From JACRLW01 sp050181465 (GTDB taxonomy: Bacteria; Planctomycetota; UBA1135; UBA2386), in NCBI GenBank assembly GCA_050181465.1, contig JBFXDD010000024.1:13457-77456 (forward strand): a stretch of 64,000 nt of DNA, read 5' to 3'. Each line of letters starts with the position of its first letter. The stretch's first letter is position 1. Below, in pieces: positions 38,363-48,126 of this stretch. A program made the position numbers and the translations under genes. The notes below the pieces were generated by a model. That model was not told the origin of the DNA and ran no database searches. It worked only from the letters and a program-made list of their open reading frames with translations.

Positions 38363-38818
38363 ATGAGACTCGAGCCGGTCTATCTGCTCGCGCCTGAAGA
38401 ACCAGAGCGCCCGCGAACGCCCTCGCGACGCCAATGGCTGCTCGCAGTCGCAGCGGCGGGGCTCGCCGGATTGGGTAGCGGCTTCATATTCGGCCGCTCC
38501 TCGCGAACGCGAACGCAGCCGAACACGCCCGAGGATCCGCCTCGCGACGAACATCGCGAACTCCTCGATTGGGCAATCGGACTGGCCTCGGCGGGCCCGG
38601 AGGAGTTGCTTCGCCACACGCCGGCCTTGCTGATGGTTGCGGAGCAAACACGAGACGCCGCGCTGTTGCCGACGCTCGAACGTCTCGCGGATGTGCTCCT
38701 GGCCGGTGAGGGCCACGACTCGAGGGGTCTCGCCGACTCCCTCGCGCACACTTTGGAAGTCTTTCCCGAATCCGCAGTCGCGATGACTCTCCGTGATCGA
38801 TTGACGCGACGCCGCTGA
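38363..38818 (+). CDS. Small single-TM protein, paralogue of the gene at 6671
   Basis: 151 residues. A short N-terminal tail with R-R-Q leads into one membrane helix (about 24-44, alanine/glycine-rich, ending G-F-I-F-G-R). A linker of about 25 residues and an all-helical C-terminal domain of about 85 residues follow. The domain has the same layout as the protein at 6671-7159: D-W-A start, leucine-rich helices, L-E-R-L-A-D helix, basic end. Both sit immediately upstream of exported-protein genes. Topology is probably N-in with the helical domain outside. Function unknown. The next gene starts 5 bp after the stop. Confidence 0.6.
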   Translation: MRLEPVYLLAPEEPERPRTPSRRQWLLAVAAAGLAGLGSGFIFGRSSRTRTQPNTPEDPPRDEHRELLDWAIGLASAGPEELLRHTPALLMVAEQTRDAALLPTLERLADVLLAGEGHDSRGLADSLAHTLEVFPESAVAMTLRDRLTRRR

Positions 38819-38823
38819 TCGCG

Positions 38824-39087
38824 ATGAAACGATCCGCCCAAGACCCCGGCATCCGAGTCCCGCCGCAGGTGCAGGAAGGCGGCGTCCTGGAGATCGAGGT
38901 AGGCAGCGGCGTGCGAGAAGTTTGGGTCGGAATCCCCGGCCGCAAGACCTACCGCGTTCCGGTGATCGGCGGCCGCGCCGAGTTTCGCCTCCCGCCGAGC
39001 GCGCCCGGCGGCACACGCTTGCTCGTCAGTGACATGAAGGTTCCCAACCCCAGCAACGCGACCGTCGATGTCGTGGGAAACCGATGA
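38824..39087 (+). CDS. Small hypothetical beta-rich protein
   Basis: 87 residues. No signal peptide or membrane helix is seen. Alternating hydrophobic residues (I-E-V, V-W-V-G-I, Y-R-V-P-V) suggest a small beta-sandwich, and a P-P-S-A-P-G-G turn follows. It lies between the one-TM gene (5 bp) and an exported-protein gene, whose ATG overlaps its TGA (ATGA, 39084-39087). Three coupled genes suggest a joint envelope function, which is not known. Confidence 0.55.
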   Translation: MKRSAQDPGIRVPPQVQEGGVLEIEVGSGVREVWVGIPGRKTYRVPVIGGRAEFRLPPSAPGGTRLLVSDMKVPNPSNATVDVVGNR

Positions 39088-40142
39088 ACCACTCTCAGAC
39101 CCGACTCCTCGCCCTCGCCCTGACCTTCGCATCGACAACGACCGCGCAGAACTTCGTGGTCGCGCCGAGTGCGCACTCGAGCACCGACGGCGCTTCGCAT
39201 CGAACTCTGCCTGGAATCGCACACACACATCGCACTCAAGTCGTCCTCGGCTCCAATGAGGTCGCGAACCTCAACGGCCGCACGATCATCGGATTGCGCT
39301 TCCGACGCGACGCCCGCAACCCGCGGGCACTCACGAACGCAAGTGCCCGCGTCGTGGTTCGAATGGGCCCTGCGGCGTTCACGAGCGATGACGCGCGCCC
39401 GGACTTCACCGCCAACTTGCCCAATCCCGTCGAGGTCTATCGCGGATCGATCACAGCTCCTTCCTCGCCCGCGCTCAGCGGAAGCGCGACGTGGGACATG
39501 CAAGACACCATCCGCATCGCGTTGACGACCAGCTACACGCACAACGGCGGCCCACTCGCGATCGAGATCGAGGGACTCGATGCCGCGCTCGCCGACTGGC
39601 CGATCGATGCCGCGAGCGAGACCGCCGCGGGCTCGCTGACCCTGCTCGGTCACACCTGCGGAGTGATGAGCGGGAGTCCGGAAACGGCATCGGTCGCGAG
39701 CACCGGCCTCGTGCCCGGCCGCAGCGCGAACTTCACACTCGTGGCCGAAGCACCGAGCTCCGCGTGGCTGCTGCTCGGCAACTTGCGCACCGCGCCGATC
39801 CCGCTTCCGAATCTCCCGGCCAGCGGCTGCGAGCTGTGGGTCGATCCGTTCACCGCGATCGGCGCACCGATCGTCGCGATCGACCCGACCTGGTCGGGCT
39901 TCGCCATCGGCGCCGCCAACGCAGCCCTCACTTGGCCGGCCGACCCCGCGCTCTCGGGCGCAAACCTCGGCGCGCAGTGGGTGTGGCTCGAGAGCATCGG
40001 CCTGGCGGTGTCGAACGCGATGGACTGCACGCTCGCTGGAGCCCCGCCCGCGCTGCAAGCCGTCGAACTCACCAGCCGCAACGGGGAGCCGCCGCTCCTG
40101 CAACACAACGCGGTGCCGGTGATCGGCTTCGAGTTGCAGTGA
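39084..40142 (+). CDS. Exported beta-rich protein of unknown function
   Basis: 352 residues. The signal peptide has a hydrophobic core LLALALTFAS and a likely cleavage site after T-T-A-Q at about 22. The mature protein is beta-rich, has an I-I-G-L-R-F-R-R segment near 70, and ends in a domain with few charged residues. It resembles the exported protein at 9182-10285 in length and in the position of this segment. It is coupled to the small gene before it by a 4-bp overlap. Probably secreted or surface-bound. Confidence 0.6.
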   Translation: MNHSQTRLLALALTFASTTTAQNFVVAPSAHSSTDGASHRTLPGIAHTHRTQVVLGSNEVANLNGRTIIGLRFRRDARNPRALTNASARVVVRMGPAAFTSDDARPDFTANLPNPVEVYRGSITAPSSPALSGSATWDMQDTIRIALTTSYTHNGGPLAIEIEGLDAALADWPIDAASETAAGSLTLLGHTCGVMSGSPETASVASTGLVPGRSANFTLVAEAPSSAWLLLGNLRTAPIPLPNLPASGCELWVDPFTAIGAPIVAIDPTWSGFAIGAANAALTWPADPALSGANLGAQWVWLESIGLAVSNAMDCTLAGAPPALQAVELTSRNGEPPLLQHNAVPVIGFELQ

Positions 40143-40263
40143 GCGAAGCGACGCCCCGCGCATGACACCCCGTGTCGCCGCGTTCACGCATTGACCGAAC
40201 CATGCCGCAGGCTCTCGACGACCATCCACCCATCGCACCCGCGCTATCCTGCATCCCTCACGG

Positions 40264-41697
40264 ATGCCAAGACTCGCAAGACCTGCACTCGCGCGCACTC
40301 TCCTCGCATCAATCTCGATCGCGAGCAACGCAGCCCGCACGCAGGTCGCAATCTCGACCGCGAGCCCACCCGACGGCAACCTGATCGAACTGGGGCGCAA
40401 CGTCGTCACCGGCACCGGAACACAGGCACTCGCTCTGGCGCTCGTCGTCGATCCAGCCAGCGACAGCGAACTAGCCGCGGTCGCAACGCCGAGCGAACTG
40501 CTGCTCGTCGACCTGCGCGTACCGCAGTTGCCGGTCGTGACCGCGACGATCCCCTTGGGGTCCCTCGGACTCGGCACGCAGAACGTCGCCGCGCTGATCG
40601 AATTCGACCGCCGGCTCGCCCTCGCGCCGAACAACCAGGGCGCTCTCGCGGTCGTCGACCCACTCACGCTCCGCACGATCGGCGTCGCCACACATCCGTT
40701 GTGGACGGGCACTCACGCCGTCGCCCACGACCCTCGCCGCAACGAGATCCTGATCGCTCACCAAGGACCCATCCTTCGATTCTCGCCTGGTGGTCCATCC
40801 GGCGCGCCGATCTTCACCGGGGCCGAGCCGATCATGAACGCGACCGCGTTGGCCGTCGCCAAGGACCTCGTGGCCGTCAGCCTCAACGGTCGCATCCATC
40901 TGCGCGATGCGGCGAACTCCTTCGCCCTGCTCGGCACGTTGCCGATCGACGCGCGCCGACTCGACTTCACCCGCGAGGGCGATCTGCTGCTCGCGGCAGA
41001 ACGTGGTGTCGGCCAGATCCACGTCATCGACACGTCGTCGCCGACCAACCCGAGCGTGCTCGCCAGCATCCCGATCGATCGACTCGCCGCGACTCCGCTG
41101 GAGTTCATCGAACGCGAACGACTGCTCTACATCGGCTCGCGCCGCGGCACTCGCATCTTCGATGTGAGCGAACCGCGGCAGCCACGCGAAGTCGGCCTGC
41201 TCGCTGTCCCAGCAACGCCGATCGGCATCGCCGCCGGCGGACCGTCGGGGAACCTGCTGACGCAGGACGCCGACGGCACGCTCGCCGTGCTGCGCGCCGC
41301 AGCCGGCGATCACGACTACGGCCCCGCGACAACCGGCGGCAACGCTCGCACACCAACGATCCATCCCTTCGGCAGCCCCTACTCTGGTAACTCTGCGTTC
41401 GGAACGGTCGTCGAGGGCACTCACCCGCTCGCAACCGGTTTGATTCTGACCTCGCCCATCCCAACCAACCGAGTCGTCGCCGGCGTGACGGTGCTGGTCG
41501 ACCCATTCGGATTCCAAGGCTCGATCGTGCCCGTCATCAGCGATCTCGACGGCCGGGCGACGTCGTTTGCAGCGATACCGAACTCGCTGCAACACCTCGG
41601 CCTCCGCTACTTCGCGCAATACATCGCCGCCGACCCGACGTCTCCAACCGGCGGGATCGCGAGCCGCGGAACCAGCTACCGCATCTTCCTCCGATGA
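40264..41697 (+). CDS. Exported beta-propeller (LVIVD-like) protein
   Basis: 477 residues. The N-terminus is basic and hydrophobic (signal peptide, cleavage near residue 25, where A-A-R-T-Q occurs). Residues about 45-370 show repeated V-V-D-P, I-F-D-V-S and V-I-D-T-S segments. These resemble LVIVD repeats of surface beta-propellers, and phrases such as S-S-P-T-N-P and S-E-P-R-Q-P fit the known repeat. A C-terminal domain of about 110 residues (from H-P-F-G-S-P-Y) resembles those of other exported proteins of this window. Function unknown, likely cell-surface. Confidence 0.65.
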   Translation: MPRLARPALARTLLASISIASNAARTQVAISTASPPDGNLIELGRNVVTGTGTQALALALVVDPASDSELAAVATPSELLLVDLRVPQLPVVTATIPLGSLGLGTQNVAALIEFDRRLALAPNNQGALAVVDPLTLRTIGVATHPLWTGTHAVAHDPRRNEILIAHQGPILRFSPGGPSGAPIFTGAEPIMNATALAVAKDLVAVSLNGRIHLRDAANSFALLGTLPIDARRLDFTREGDLLLAAERGVGQIHVIDTSSPTNPSVLASIPIDRLAATPLEFIERERLLYIGSRRGTRIFDVSEPRQPREVGLLAVPATPIGIAAGGPSGNLLTQDADGTLAVLRAAAGDHDYGPATTGGNARTPTIHPFGSPYSGNSAFGTVVEGTHPLATGLILTSPIPTNRVVAGVTVLVDPFGFQGSIVPVISDLDGRATSFAAIPNSLQHLGLRYFAQYIAADPTSPTGGIASRGTSYRIFLR

Positions 41698-41775
41698 CGG
41701 TCACGCTCGATCGATGACAGCGAGCGAAGGCGAGACCCTTCGGCTCAGCTCCGCGCCCGGATACGCTGCCCCCGG

Positions 41776-44700
41776 ATGACAGCCCCCCGCCCCGGACTCG
41801 GAATCGACCTCGAGTTGGTCGGCGGTCCGGACTACGCAAGGCAGCGGCTGAAGGCAATCGGAGTCGTCATCGACTCCCAGGAGCTGCGCGGGACCGGTGC
41901 GCTCAACTCGTCGCGCACACAGGAACTGGATCATCTCGCCGAGCAAGCGGGCTTCGTCTTCAACCACAACCTGATCGCCTTCGATCTACCGTGGCTCCGA
42001 CATCACCACCCGCACCTGCGGCTCCTCGCGCTGCCGTGCATCGACACGCTCGTGCTCTCGGTCATCGCCTTTGCGGAGTACCCCTACCACGCACTGGTGA
42101 AGAACGACAAGCTGCTCAAGCTCGCGCCCAGCGACCCAGTGGCGGACGTCAAGCACTCGAAGCAGGTTCTCGACGACTGCACCACGCGAATGCAGGAGTT
42201 GGCTCGGACGCAACCCGCATTCGTGCGCGCGATTCGATCGCTCGGGGAACGCGGGCTCGCGACGTGGGATGAGAATGCGGCGCGCGGCTTCTCGCTCTGG
42301 TTGGAACCGATCGCCGCTTCGAGCTCGGCATTGCGTGAGGACATCGAGAGCTGCCTGCGCGAACGGGCCTGCTCCACGGCGCTGACGCGTTGGATCGAGG
42401 CGCAGATGCACGACCCGAGCGAGTGCCTCGCGATGCTCTTCGCGCTCGCCTGGCTTCGCGTGAGCGCGACCTTCGAGCAGCCGTCGAGCTCCATGCTCAT
42501 GCCGTGGATCGCGCGCCGCGTACCGCGCGTGCGATCGCTCCTGGCCGCGCTGCGCGATCGAGACTGCGGTTTGCCCGACTGTGCGTGGTGCCGCCATCAG
42601 CACGATGCCCGCGGGCTGCTACTTCGGTGGTTCGGCCATCCCGATTTCCGCCAAGAGCCAAGGCTCGAGGACGGCCGCAGTGCGCAAGCCGCCATCGTCG
42701 CCGCCGGACTGAAAGGCGAGAGCTGGCTGGCCTTGCTGCCGACCGGCGGCGGGAAGTCGCTCTGCTTCCAGCTTCCTGCAATCGCTGCGTTCGTTCGTCG
42801 CGGCAGTCTCACACTGGTGATCTCGCCGCTGCAGTCGCTGATGCACGATCAGGTCGACAACTTGCGGAGCAGGCTCGCCGCCTTCGGCATGCACGTCGCC
42901 GCCCTGACCGGTCGGCTGAACTCGCTCGAGCGCGCGCAGGTGGTCGAGGATCTCCAGACCGGCCGGCTCGGCATCCTCTACGTCGCCCCCGAGCAACTCC
43001 GCAACCCCGGCTTCGAACGCGCGATCGCGGTGCGCGAACTCGCGGCCGTCGTCTTCGACGAGGCGCACTGCCTCTCCAAGTGGGGGCACGACTTCCGCCC
43101 CGACTATCTGCACGCAGCCCGCTTCGTCGGCGAACTGGCGCGCAGCCAGGGCGTGCCGGTACCTCCCATCCATTGCCTGACCGCAACCGCCAAGCCCGCG
43201 GTCACCGCCGAGATCCGCGATCACTTCCGTGACAGCCTGGGTGCCGAACTCACGCTCTACGACGGTCACGCGCCGCGCGAGAACCTGACTCAGCAGGTCG
43301 AAGACGTCGAGCACGCGCTCAAGCTCGCGCGGTTGCGCGAACTCCTCGCCGAGACGCTCAGCGCGAACCCCACAGGCAGCGTCTTGGTCTACGCCTCGAC
43401 GCGCAAGACCACCGAGCGCGTCGCGGCCGACCTCCGCAACGCCGGCTTCGTCGCCGAGCCCTTCCACGCTGGACTCAAAGCGCCGGAGAAGAGCGCCTTG
43501 CAAGCACGCTTCCTCACCGGTGAGACGCGCATCGTGGTCGCCACCAACGCCTTCGGCATGGGGATCGACAAACCCGACGTGCGGCGCGTCGTGCACTACG
43601 ACATCCCGGGTTCCTTGGAGGCCTATGTGCAGGAGGTCGGGCGCGCGGGGCGCGATCTCATGCCCGCGGATGCCGTCTTGCTGTTCGACAAGAGCGACGT
43701 CGATCGGCAGTTCGGACTGCTCAAGCGATCTGCGCTCGATCAGAAGCAGGTGGCCCAGATCCTTCGCCGCATCCGCTTCCTGGCGCGCAAGCGGCAAGAA
43801 GACGGCTCGCGAGCGACCTACTGCACAACCGGCGAGATCGTGCGCGACGACGAACTGCTCGATGACTTCGATCCCGACGATCCCGGGACACCGACTCGGG
43901 TGGTGACCGCCGTCGCCTGGCTCGAACGCGGCAACTTCGTGGCGCGCGGCAAGAACCACAACTGCCTGTTCGTCGGCTACCCGAAGGTGCAATCGCTCGA
44001 CGAAGTCGACACGATCCTCGCCAAATCAGCGCTCACTCCCGCCATGACCCAGCTCTGGCGCGCAGTCATGGCCAAACTGCTGGAGCGGGAGCCGGACGAG
44101 TCGGTCTCGACCGTTGATTTCCTCGGCCTTGCCGCGTTTCGTGCCGCCTTCCCCCACCTTGGTACGGATGACGCCGGTGTCCAGGTCGTCAGGCTGCTGC
44201 GCGACATGGCGACCGCCGGCCTGCTCACGTCCGGCCTCAAGCTGTCCGCCTTCGTCGATCACCGGGTCGAGGACAGCTCGCGCAAGCGGCTGCTCCGGCA
44301 CGAGCGCATGCAGCGCGCACTCCTTGAGCTGTTGCGCGAGGAACATCCCGACGCCGACGACGAGCAGTGGCATCCGCTCGACGTCGCCCGACTCGCGGCA
44401 CGCATGCAGGAGCGCGAGCAGCCGGTGGAGCTCGAGACCGTGCACCGCTGGCTCTCGAGTCAACGCTCGCGTGCCGCCAATCCGAGCCTGCGCGACGACT
44501 CCTTCCGGGTGGTCGCGAGCGCAGGCCATCGGGTACGGGTGCAACTTCGCGGCGACTGGCAGGCTCTCTTGGAGCAGGAAGGTCTCCGCGCGGTCCTTCG
44601 CGAGTGCGTGCTCGAGGCGATTCTCACCCAGGTGAAGCCGGAAGGCAGCAGCGGCAAGGGTCTGCTCGCGGAGTTCACCATGGACGAACTGCACAGCGCC

Positions 44701-46971
44701 GCGCGCGGGCGACTCGAGCTGATCGGTCACGAGCAGCTCCGCGGCCTGCCAGCGATCGAGAACGCCCTATTGCACCTTCACGACTTCGGCATCGTGCATC
44801 TGCAAAAAGGCCTGGCGGTCTTTCGCCAGGCCATGCATCTCGAGATTCCCAAGGCGACCGAGTCCAAGAGGTTCACCGAGGGCGACTTCAAGCCGCTCGC
44901 GACCCACCAGGAGGAGCGGATCGCGCAGGTGCACTACATGGCCGAGTTCGCCAAGCGGATGACCGAGTCCAGCGAACGCGGCCGCGAGTTCCTCAGCGAC
45001 TACTTCCAACGCAGCGAGCGCGAGTTCCGGAGCCGGCACTTCCCCGGCCGCGTCGACGAGTTGCGCCGCGCGACCACGCCGGAGACCTTCGAGCGGATCG
45101 TCGCCGATGCGAGCGAGGCTCAGCGCCGGATCATCGAGGCGAAGGTCGATGACAATCTGCTGGTCCTCGCCGGACCGGGTTCGGGCAAGACACGGGTCGT
45201 CGTCCACCGCTGCGCCTGGCTCATCCGAGTGCAGGGTGTGCCGGCCAGGTCCATCCTGATGGTCTGCTACAACCGCGACGCCGCCAACGAGATGAAGCGG
45301 CGGCTGTTGGACTTGCTGGGCGAGGAGGCACACGGCGTGCTCGTCCAAACCTGGCATGGACTCGCGATGCGGCTGTGCGGCGGTGGACTCTCCACGTTCG
45401 ATGAGAAGAGCGACGTCAACCCGTTCGACAAGCTGATCGAGACGGCCACCGCCCTTCTGCGCGGTTCGGCGATCCCGGGCACCGCCGACGACGAACCCTT
45501 GCGCGACCGCATCACCGCAGGCTTTCGTCATGTCCTCGTCGACGAGTATCAGGACATCGACGAACGGCAATACGAACTGCTCTCGGCGATCACCGGCCGC
45601 AAGCTCGAGGATCCTGATCGCAGACTCGGCATCCTCGCTGTGGGCGATGACGACCAAGCGATCTACTCCTTCCGCGGCGCGAACGTGGAGTTCCTGCGGC
45701 GCTTCGAAACCGACTACGGCGCTCGAAGGGTCAGTCTGCTGGAGAACTTTCGCTCTACCTCGACGATCGTGCAGTGCGCGAGCGCTGTGATCGCGCGCAA
45801 TCCCGATCGGTTGAAGGCGGGCGCGGAGCTGCTCGCCGCTTCGGTCCGCGAAGACGGACCGGTATCCAACCGAGTTCGCGTGATCTCGGTGAACGACGTG
45901 AGCTGCCTTGGTGACGCCGCCGCGCGTGAACTGAGAGCCTGGGACTCACAGAGCGTCGGTGCCCTACCGCGCACGCGCGCCATCCTCGCCCCGGAGCACC
46001 GCCTGCTCGACGGCATTCGCGCTCGATTGGAAGCCGACGGCATTCCATTCGCCCGTCGCATCGATTCGAACGCCAGCTTCTCTTGGTTCCGGCTGCGCGA
46101 GGTGCAGGAGTTCCTGGGAGCACTCGGCGGCACTGCTTCACTCGATCGGTTGACGGTCGACGCGGAGCTGCTGCGCAAGGGTGTCGCCGAACTCCAGACG
46201 CGCCGGGGTGAGCACCGCGATGTCCTGCTCGTGCGTGAATGTGTGGCTCAGCTCGTGGCCACGCTCGGCGAGTCGAAGCTCTCGCAACGCGAAGTCCGCG
46301 AGTTCTTCGGCGAGATGCTGATGGACCGTCGTCGTGAGCGAGTCCTCGGCGACGGCCTTCTGCTGTCGACACTGCACAGCAGCAAGGGGCTCGAGTTCGA
46401 TGACGTGCTCCTCGTGGGCGTCCCCGCGGCGAAATCTCTCGAGCCGGAGAAGTTGGAAGAAACGCGACGGTTGTTCTATGTCGGCATGACCCGCGCGAAG
46501 TCCAGGCTCAGCATCCTCACGTGCACCGCACGGCCCCTACCGCTCCTTTTGGACTTGCCGGCCGCGGTGATCGAGCGCGTGGACCTGCCGGATGCGGCGC
46601 GCCAGACCGATGAGCCGCGCTACGAGAGCCTGTCGCTCGAGGACATCGACCTGGGTTGGACCGCGCGCAAGGGCGATCACGTCGCGATCGAGCGGGCCAT
46701 CGATCGCCTGAATGCGGGTAGTGACTTGCGCGTTATCGAGCAGAAGGACCAAGTGCTCCTGGCCGATGCCAGAGGTTCCCGCGTCGGCGCTCTGTCCAAG
46801 AAAGGCCGCGAACTTCTGGCAGGGATGCCGGGTCGGACAGTCCGCGCGACTTGCCTCGCGATCCTGCGTCGCACGCGCGCCGAGAGCGAAGCGGCCGGCT
46901 ACCCGCTGCCGCCGGGTGCTCCGGACTTCTGGCACGTCGTCCTGCCCGAGTTGAAGCGCGTGCGGGACTGA
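41776..46971 (+). CDS. Exonuclease-RecQ-UvrD fusion helicase
   Basis: 1731 residues that join three enzymes. First, a DEDD-type 3'-5' exonuclease-like domain (1-190): D11 and E13, then D70 in N-H-N-L-I-A-F-D, then D120 and D124. Second, a RecQ-like superfamily 2 helicase (about 285-700): F-G-H-P-D-F-R near 290, Walker A T-G-G-G-K-S (323-328), D-E-A-H (428-431), and a Q-E-V-G-R-A-G-R-D motif VI near 620. A cluster of three cysteines lies just before it. Third, a UvrD-type superfamily 1 helicase (about 1110-1600): G-P-G-S-G-K-T (1133-1139) and D-E-Y-Q-D (1256-1260). The C-terminus carries a small extra domain. All catalytic residues I could check are present. Two helicases of different superfamilies in one chain suggest DNA repair or foreign-DNA processing. 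The gene stands alone on its strand. Confidence 0.85.
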   Translation: MTAPRPGLGIDLELVGGPDYARQRLKAIGVVIDSQELRGTGALNSSRTQELDHLAEQAGFVFNHNLIAFDLPWLRHHHPHLRLLALPCIDTLVLSVIAFAEYPYHALVKNDKLLKLAPSDPVADVKHSKQVLDDCTTRMQELARTQPAFVRAIRSLGERGLATWDENAARGFSLWLEPIAASSSALREDIESCLRERACSTALTRWIEAQMHDPSECLAMLFALAWLRVSATFEQPSSSMLMPWIARRVPRVRSLLAALRDRDCGLPDCAWCRHQHDARGLLLRWFGHPDFRQEPRLEDGRSAQAAIVAAGLKGESWLALLPTGGGKSLCFQLPAIAAFVRRGSLTLVISPLQSLMHDQVDNLRSRLAAFGMHVAALTGRLNSLERAQVVEDLQTGRLGILYVAPEQLRNPGFERAIAVRELAAVVFDEAHCLSKWGHDFRPDYLHAARFVGELARSQGVPVPPIHCLTATAKPAVTAEIRDHFRDSLGAELTLYDGHAPRENLTQQVEDVEHALKLARLRELLAETLSANPTGSVLVYASTRKTTERVAADLRNAGFVAEPFHAGLKAPEKSALQARFLTGETRIVVATNAFGMGIDKPDVRRVVHYDIPGSLEAYVQEVGRAGRDLMPADAVLLFDKSDVDRQFGLLKRSALDQKQVAQILRRIRFLARKRQEDGSRATYCTTGEIVRDDELLDDFDPDDPGTPTRVVTAVAWLERGNFVARGKNHNCLFVGYPKVQSLDEVDTILAKSALTPAMTQLWRAVMAKLLEREPDESVSTVDFLGLAAFRAAFPHLGTDDAGVQVVRLLRDMATAGLLTSGLKLSAFVDHRVEDSSRKRLLRHERMQRALLELLREEHPDADDEQWHPLDVARLAARMQEREQPVELETVHRWLSSQRSRAANPSLRDDSFRVVASAGHRVRVQLRGDWQALLEQEGLRAVLRECVLEAILTQVKPEGSSGKGLLAEFTMDELHSAARGRLELIGHEQLRGLPAIENALLHLHDFGIVHLQKGLAVFRQAMHLEIPKATESKRFTEGDFKPLATHQEERIAQVHYMAEFAKRMTESSERGREFLSDYFQRSEREFRSRHFPGRVDELRRATTPETFERIVADASEAQRRIIEAKVDDNLLVLAGPGSGKTRVVVHRCAWLIRVQGVPARSILMVCYNRDAANEMKRRLLDLLGEEAHGVLVQTWHGLAMRLCGGGLSTFDEKSDVNPFDKLIETATALLRGSAIPGTADDEPLRDRITAGFRHVLVDEYQDIDERQYELLSAITGRKLEDPDRRLGILAVGDDDQAIYSFRGANVEFLRRFETDYGARRVSLLENFRSTSTIVQCASAVIARNPDRLKAGAELLAASVREDGPVSNRVRVISVNDVSCLGDAAARELRAWDSQSVGALPRTRAILAPEHRLLDGIRARLEADGIPFARRIDSNASFSWFRLREVQEFLGALGGTASLDRLTVDAELLRKGVAELQTRRGEHRDVLLVRECVAQLVATLGESKLSQREVREFFGEMLMDRRRERVLGDGLLLSTLHSSKGLEFDDVLLVGVPAAKSLEPEKLEETRRLFYVGMTRAKSRLSILTCTARPLPLLLDLPAAVIERVDLPDAARQTDEPRYESLSLEDIDLGWTARKGDHVAIERAIDRLNAGSDLRVIEQKDQVLLADARGSRVGALSKKGRELLAGMPGRTVRATCLAILRRTRAESEAAGYPLPPGAPDFWHVVLPELKRVRD

Positions 46972-46993
46972 CCCCAGGTACCCCGCGCACGCG
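46957..46993. terminator. Hairpin between convergent recQ-fusion and MBL genes
   Basis: CGCGTGCG at 46957-46964 pairs with CGCACGCG at 46986-46993; a further GG/CC pairing is possible after one bulged base. The stem includes the stop of the fusion gene (46969-46971) in its loop and ends before the stop of the MBL gene (47003). No T-run is seen on either strand, so it is not a textbook intrinsic terminator, but it could block read-through from both sides. Confidence 0.4.
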
Positions 46994-47002
46994 GCGCGAG
47001 GA

Positions 47003-48112
47003 TCACGGTGCGACGACCAGCGACAACGCAGACTCCGCACGAAACACGAAGCGCGATCGCTGCGAAGCACTCAGGCCGGCGAGGAAGCCGGTCAGCCGCG
47101 AAGTGAACCCGTCGACGCCCTTTCGATAGGTGCAATGGATCTCGTAGGAGTCCGCGCCGCGCGCATCCAGGATCATGCGGAGCGTGTCGAGATCGGGATT
47201 CTGGTGCTCCCCATTGCCGGAGATCACGTAATGGTCGGCGCGCACGGCTTCGAAGAAATCCGGCGACACGTTGCGATTGCTGCCGTGATGCGGAACCTTC
47301 AGCACGTCGAGATCGATGCCGCCGCCGTTCAGCAGCCCCTGCTCCTCGAGTCCGGCAAGGATGTGATCACCGCGGGCGTCACCCGTGAGCAACATGCGCT
47401 TGCCGTGACACTCGGCGAGCACGACGAGGCTCGCGAGGTTCCACGCTGACTTGTCGAGATACGCCGCGACCTCCGCGGCCGCGACGTTCGCGTCCCAGCC
47501 GTTCTTCTTCACCTCCTTGTCCCACGCGATCTGGAAGGCATCGATCTCGCTCTGAAGCGGCCCGACGATCGTGAAGGTCAGACCGTCGCCGATGTCCCAG
47601 TCCCAGCCGGCGACGATCAATGGATCGCCGCCGTTCTGAATGAGGCCGAGGTGCTGGATGCGATCGCGCAACCGGCGCCCCTGGCCGACGCTTGCGATGA
47701 GCGCACCGGCAGCGGCAATGGACCCACTCAAGCTCGCGGCGGCGGACGGTTGAGCGATCGCGGCGACCTGCGAGTTGCCGAGCACGTCGTCGAAGGCGTT
47801 GAACCAGATCTCACCGATCGAGTGTTCCGCGGGCTGCGAGTCGTCGAGACGATTCGACATGCGCTGCGTCATGTCGAGGACTCCGCGGATGTGATCGTCG
47901 TCGACGTGCGAGACCATGAGCATGCGGATCTCGAGTGGGTCACCGCGCTCCGTTCGCAGCTCGTTGAGCCGCGGCGACAACGCCTTCGCCCACACACCGT
48001 TGGGTCCGCCGTCGATGACGATCAGCCGCGGTTTCGCGGTCGTGCCGTAGTGGAGCAGCAGCGCGTCGCCGTGCTTGGCTGCGAGAGCTTCGAGCTGGAA
48101 GAGCTTCGCCAT
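47003..48112 (-). CDS. ComEC-like metallo-beta-lactamase-fold hydrolase
   Basis: 369 residues. The MBL metal motif is S-H-V-D-D-D-H (H69, D71, D73, H74). Later come L-L-T-G-D-A-R (third metal ligand D) and V-P-H-H-G-S-N. These match the ComEC/Rec2-like group of MBL hydrolases, several of which are nucleases. No signal peptide or membrane segment is present, so it is cytosolic. A clear Shine-Dalgarno (AGGAG) precedes the ATG, which starts 14 bp after the stop of the subtilase. The two are surely one operon. Substrate unknown; a nuclease or phosphodiesterase role released or controlled by the protease is possible. Confidence 0.8.
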   Translation of the reverse strand: MAKLFQLEALAAKHGDALLLHYGTTAKPRLIVIDGGPNGVWAKALSPRLNELRTERGDPLEIRMLMVSHVDDDHIRGVLDMTQRMSNRLDDSQPAEHSIGEIWFNAFDDVLGNSQVAAIAQPSAAASLSGSIAAAGALIASVGQGRRLRDRIQHLGLIQNGGDPLIVAGWDWDIGDGLTFTIVGPLQSEIDAFQIAWDKEVKKNGWDANVAAAEVAAYLDKSAWNLASLVVLAECHGKRMLLTGDARGDHILAGLEEQGLLNGGGIDLDVLKVPHHGSNRNVSPDFFEAVRADHYVISGNGEHQNPDLDTLRMILDARGADSYEIHCTYRKGVDGFTSRLTGFLAGLSASQRSRFVFRAESALSLVVAP

Positions 48113-48126
48113 GGGTTTCTCCTGAT

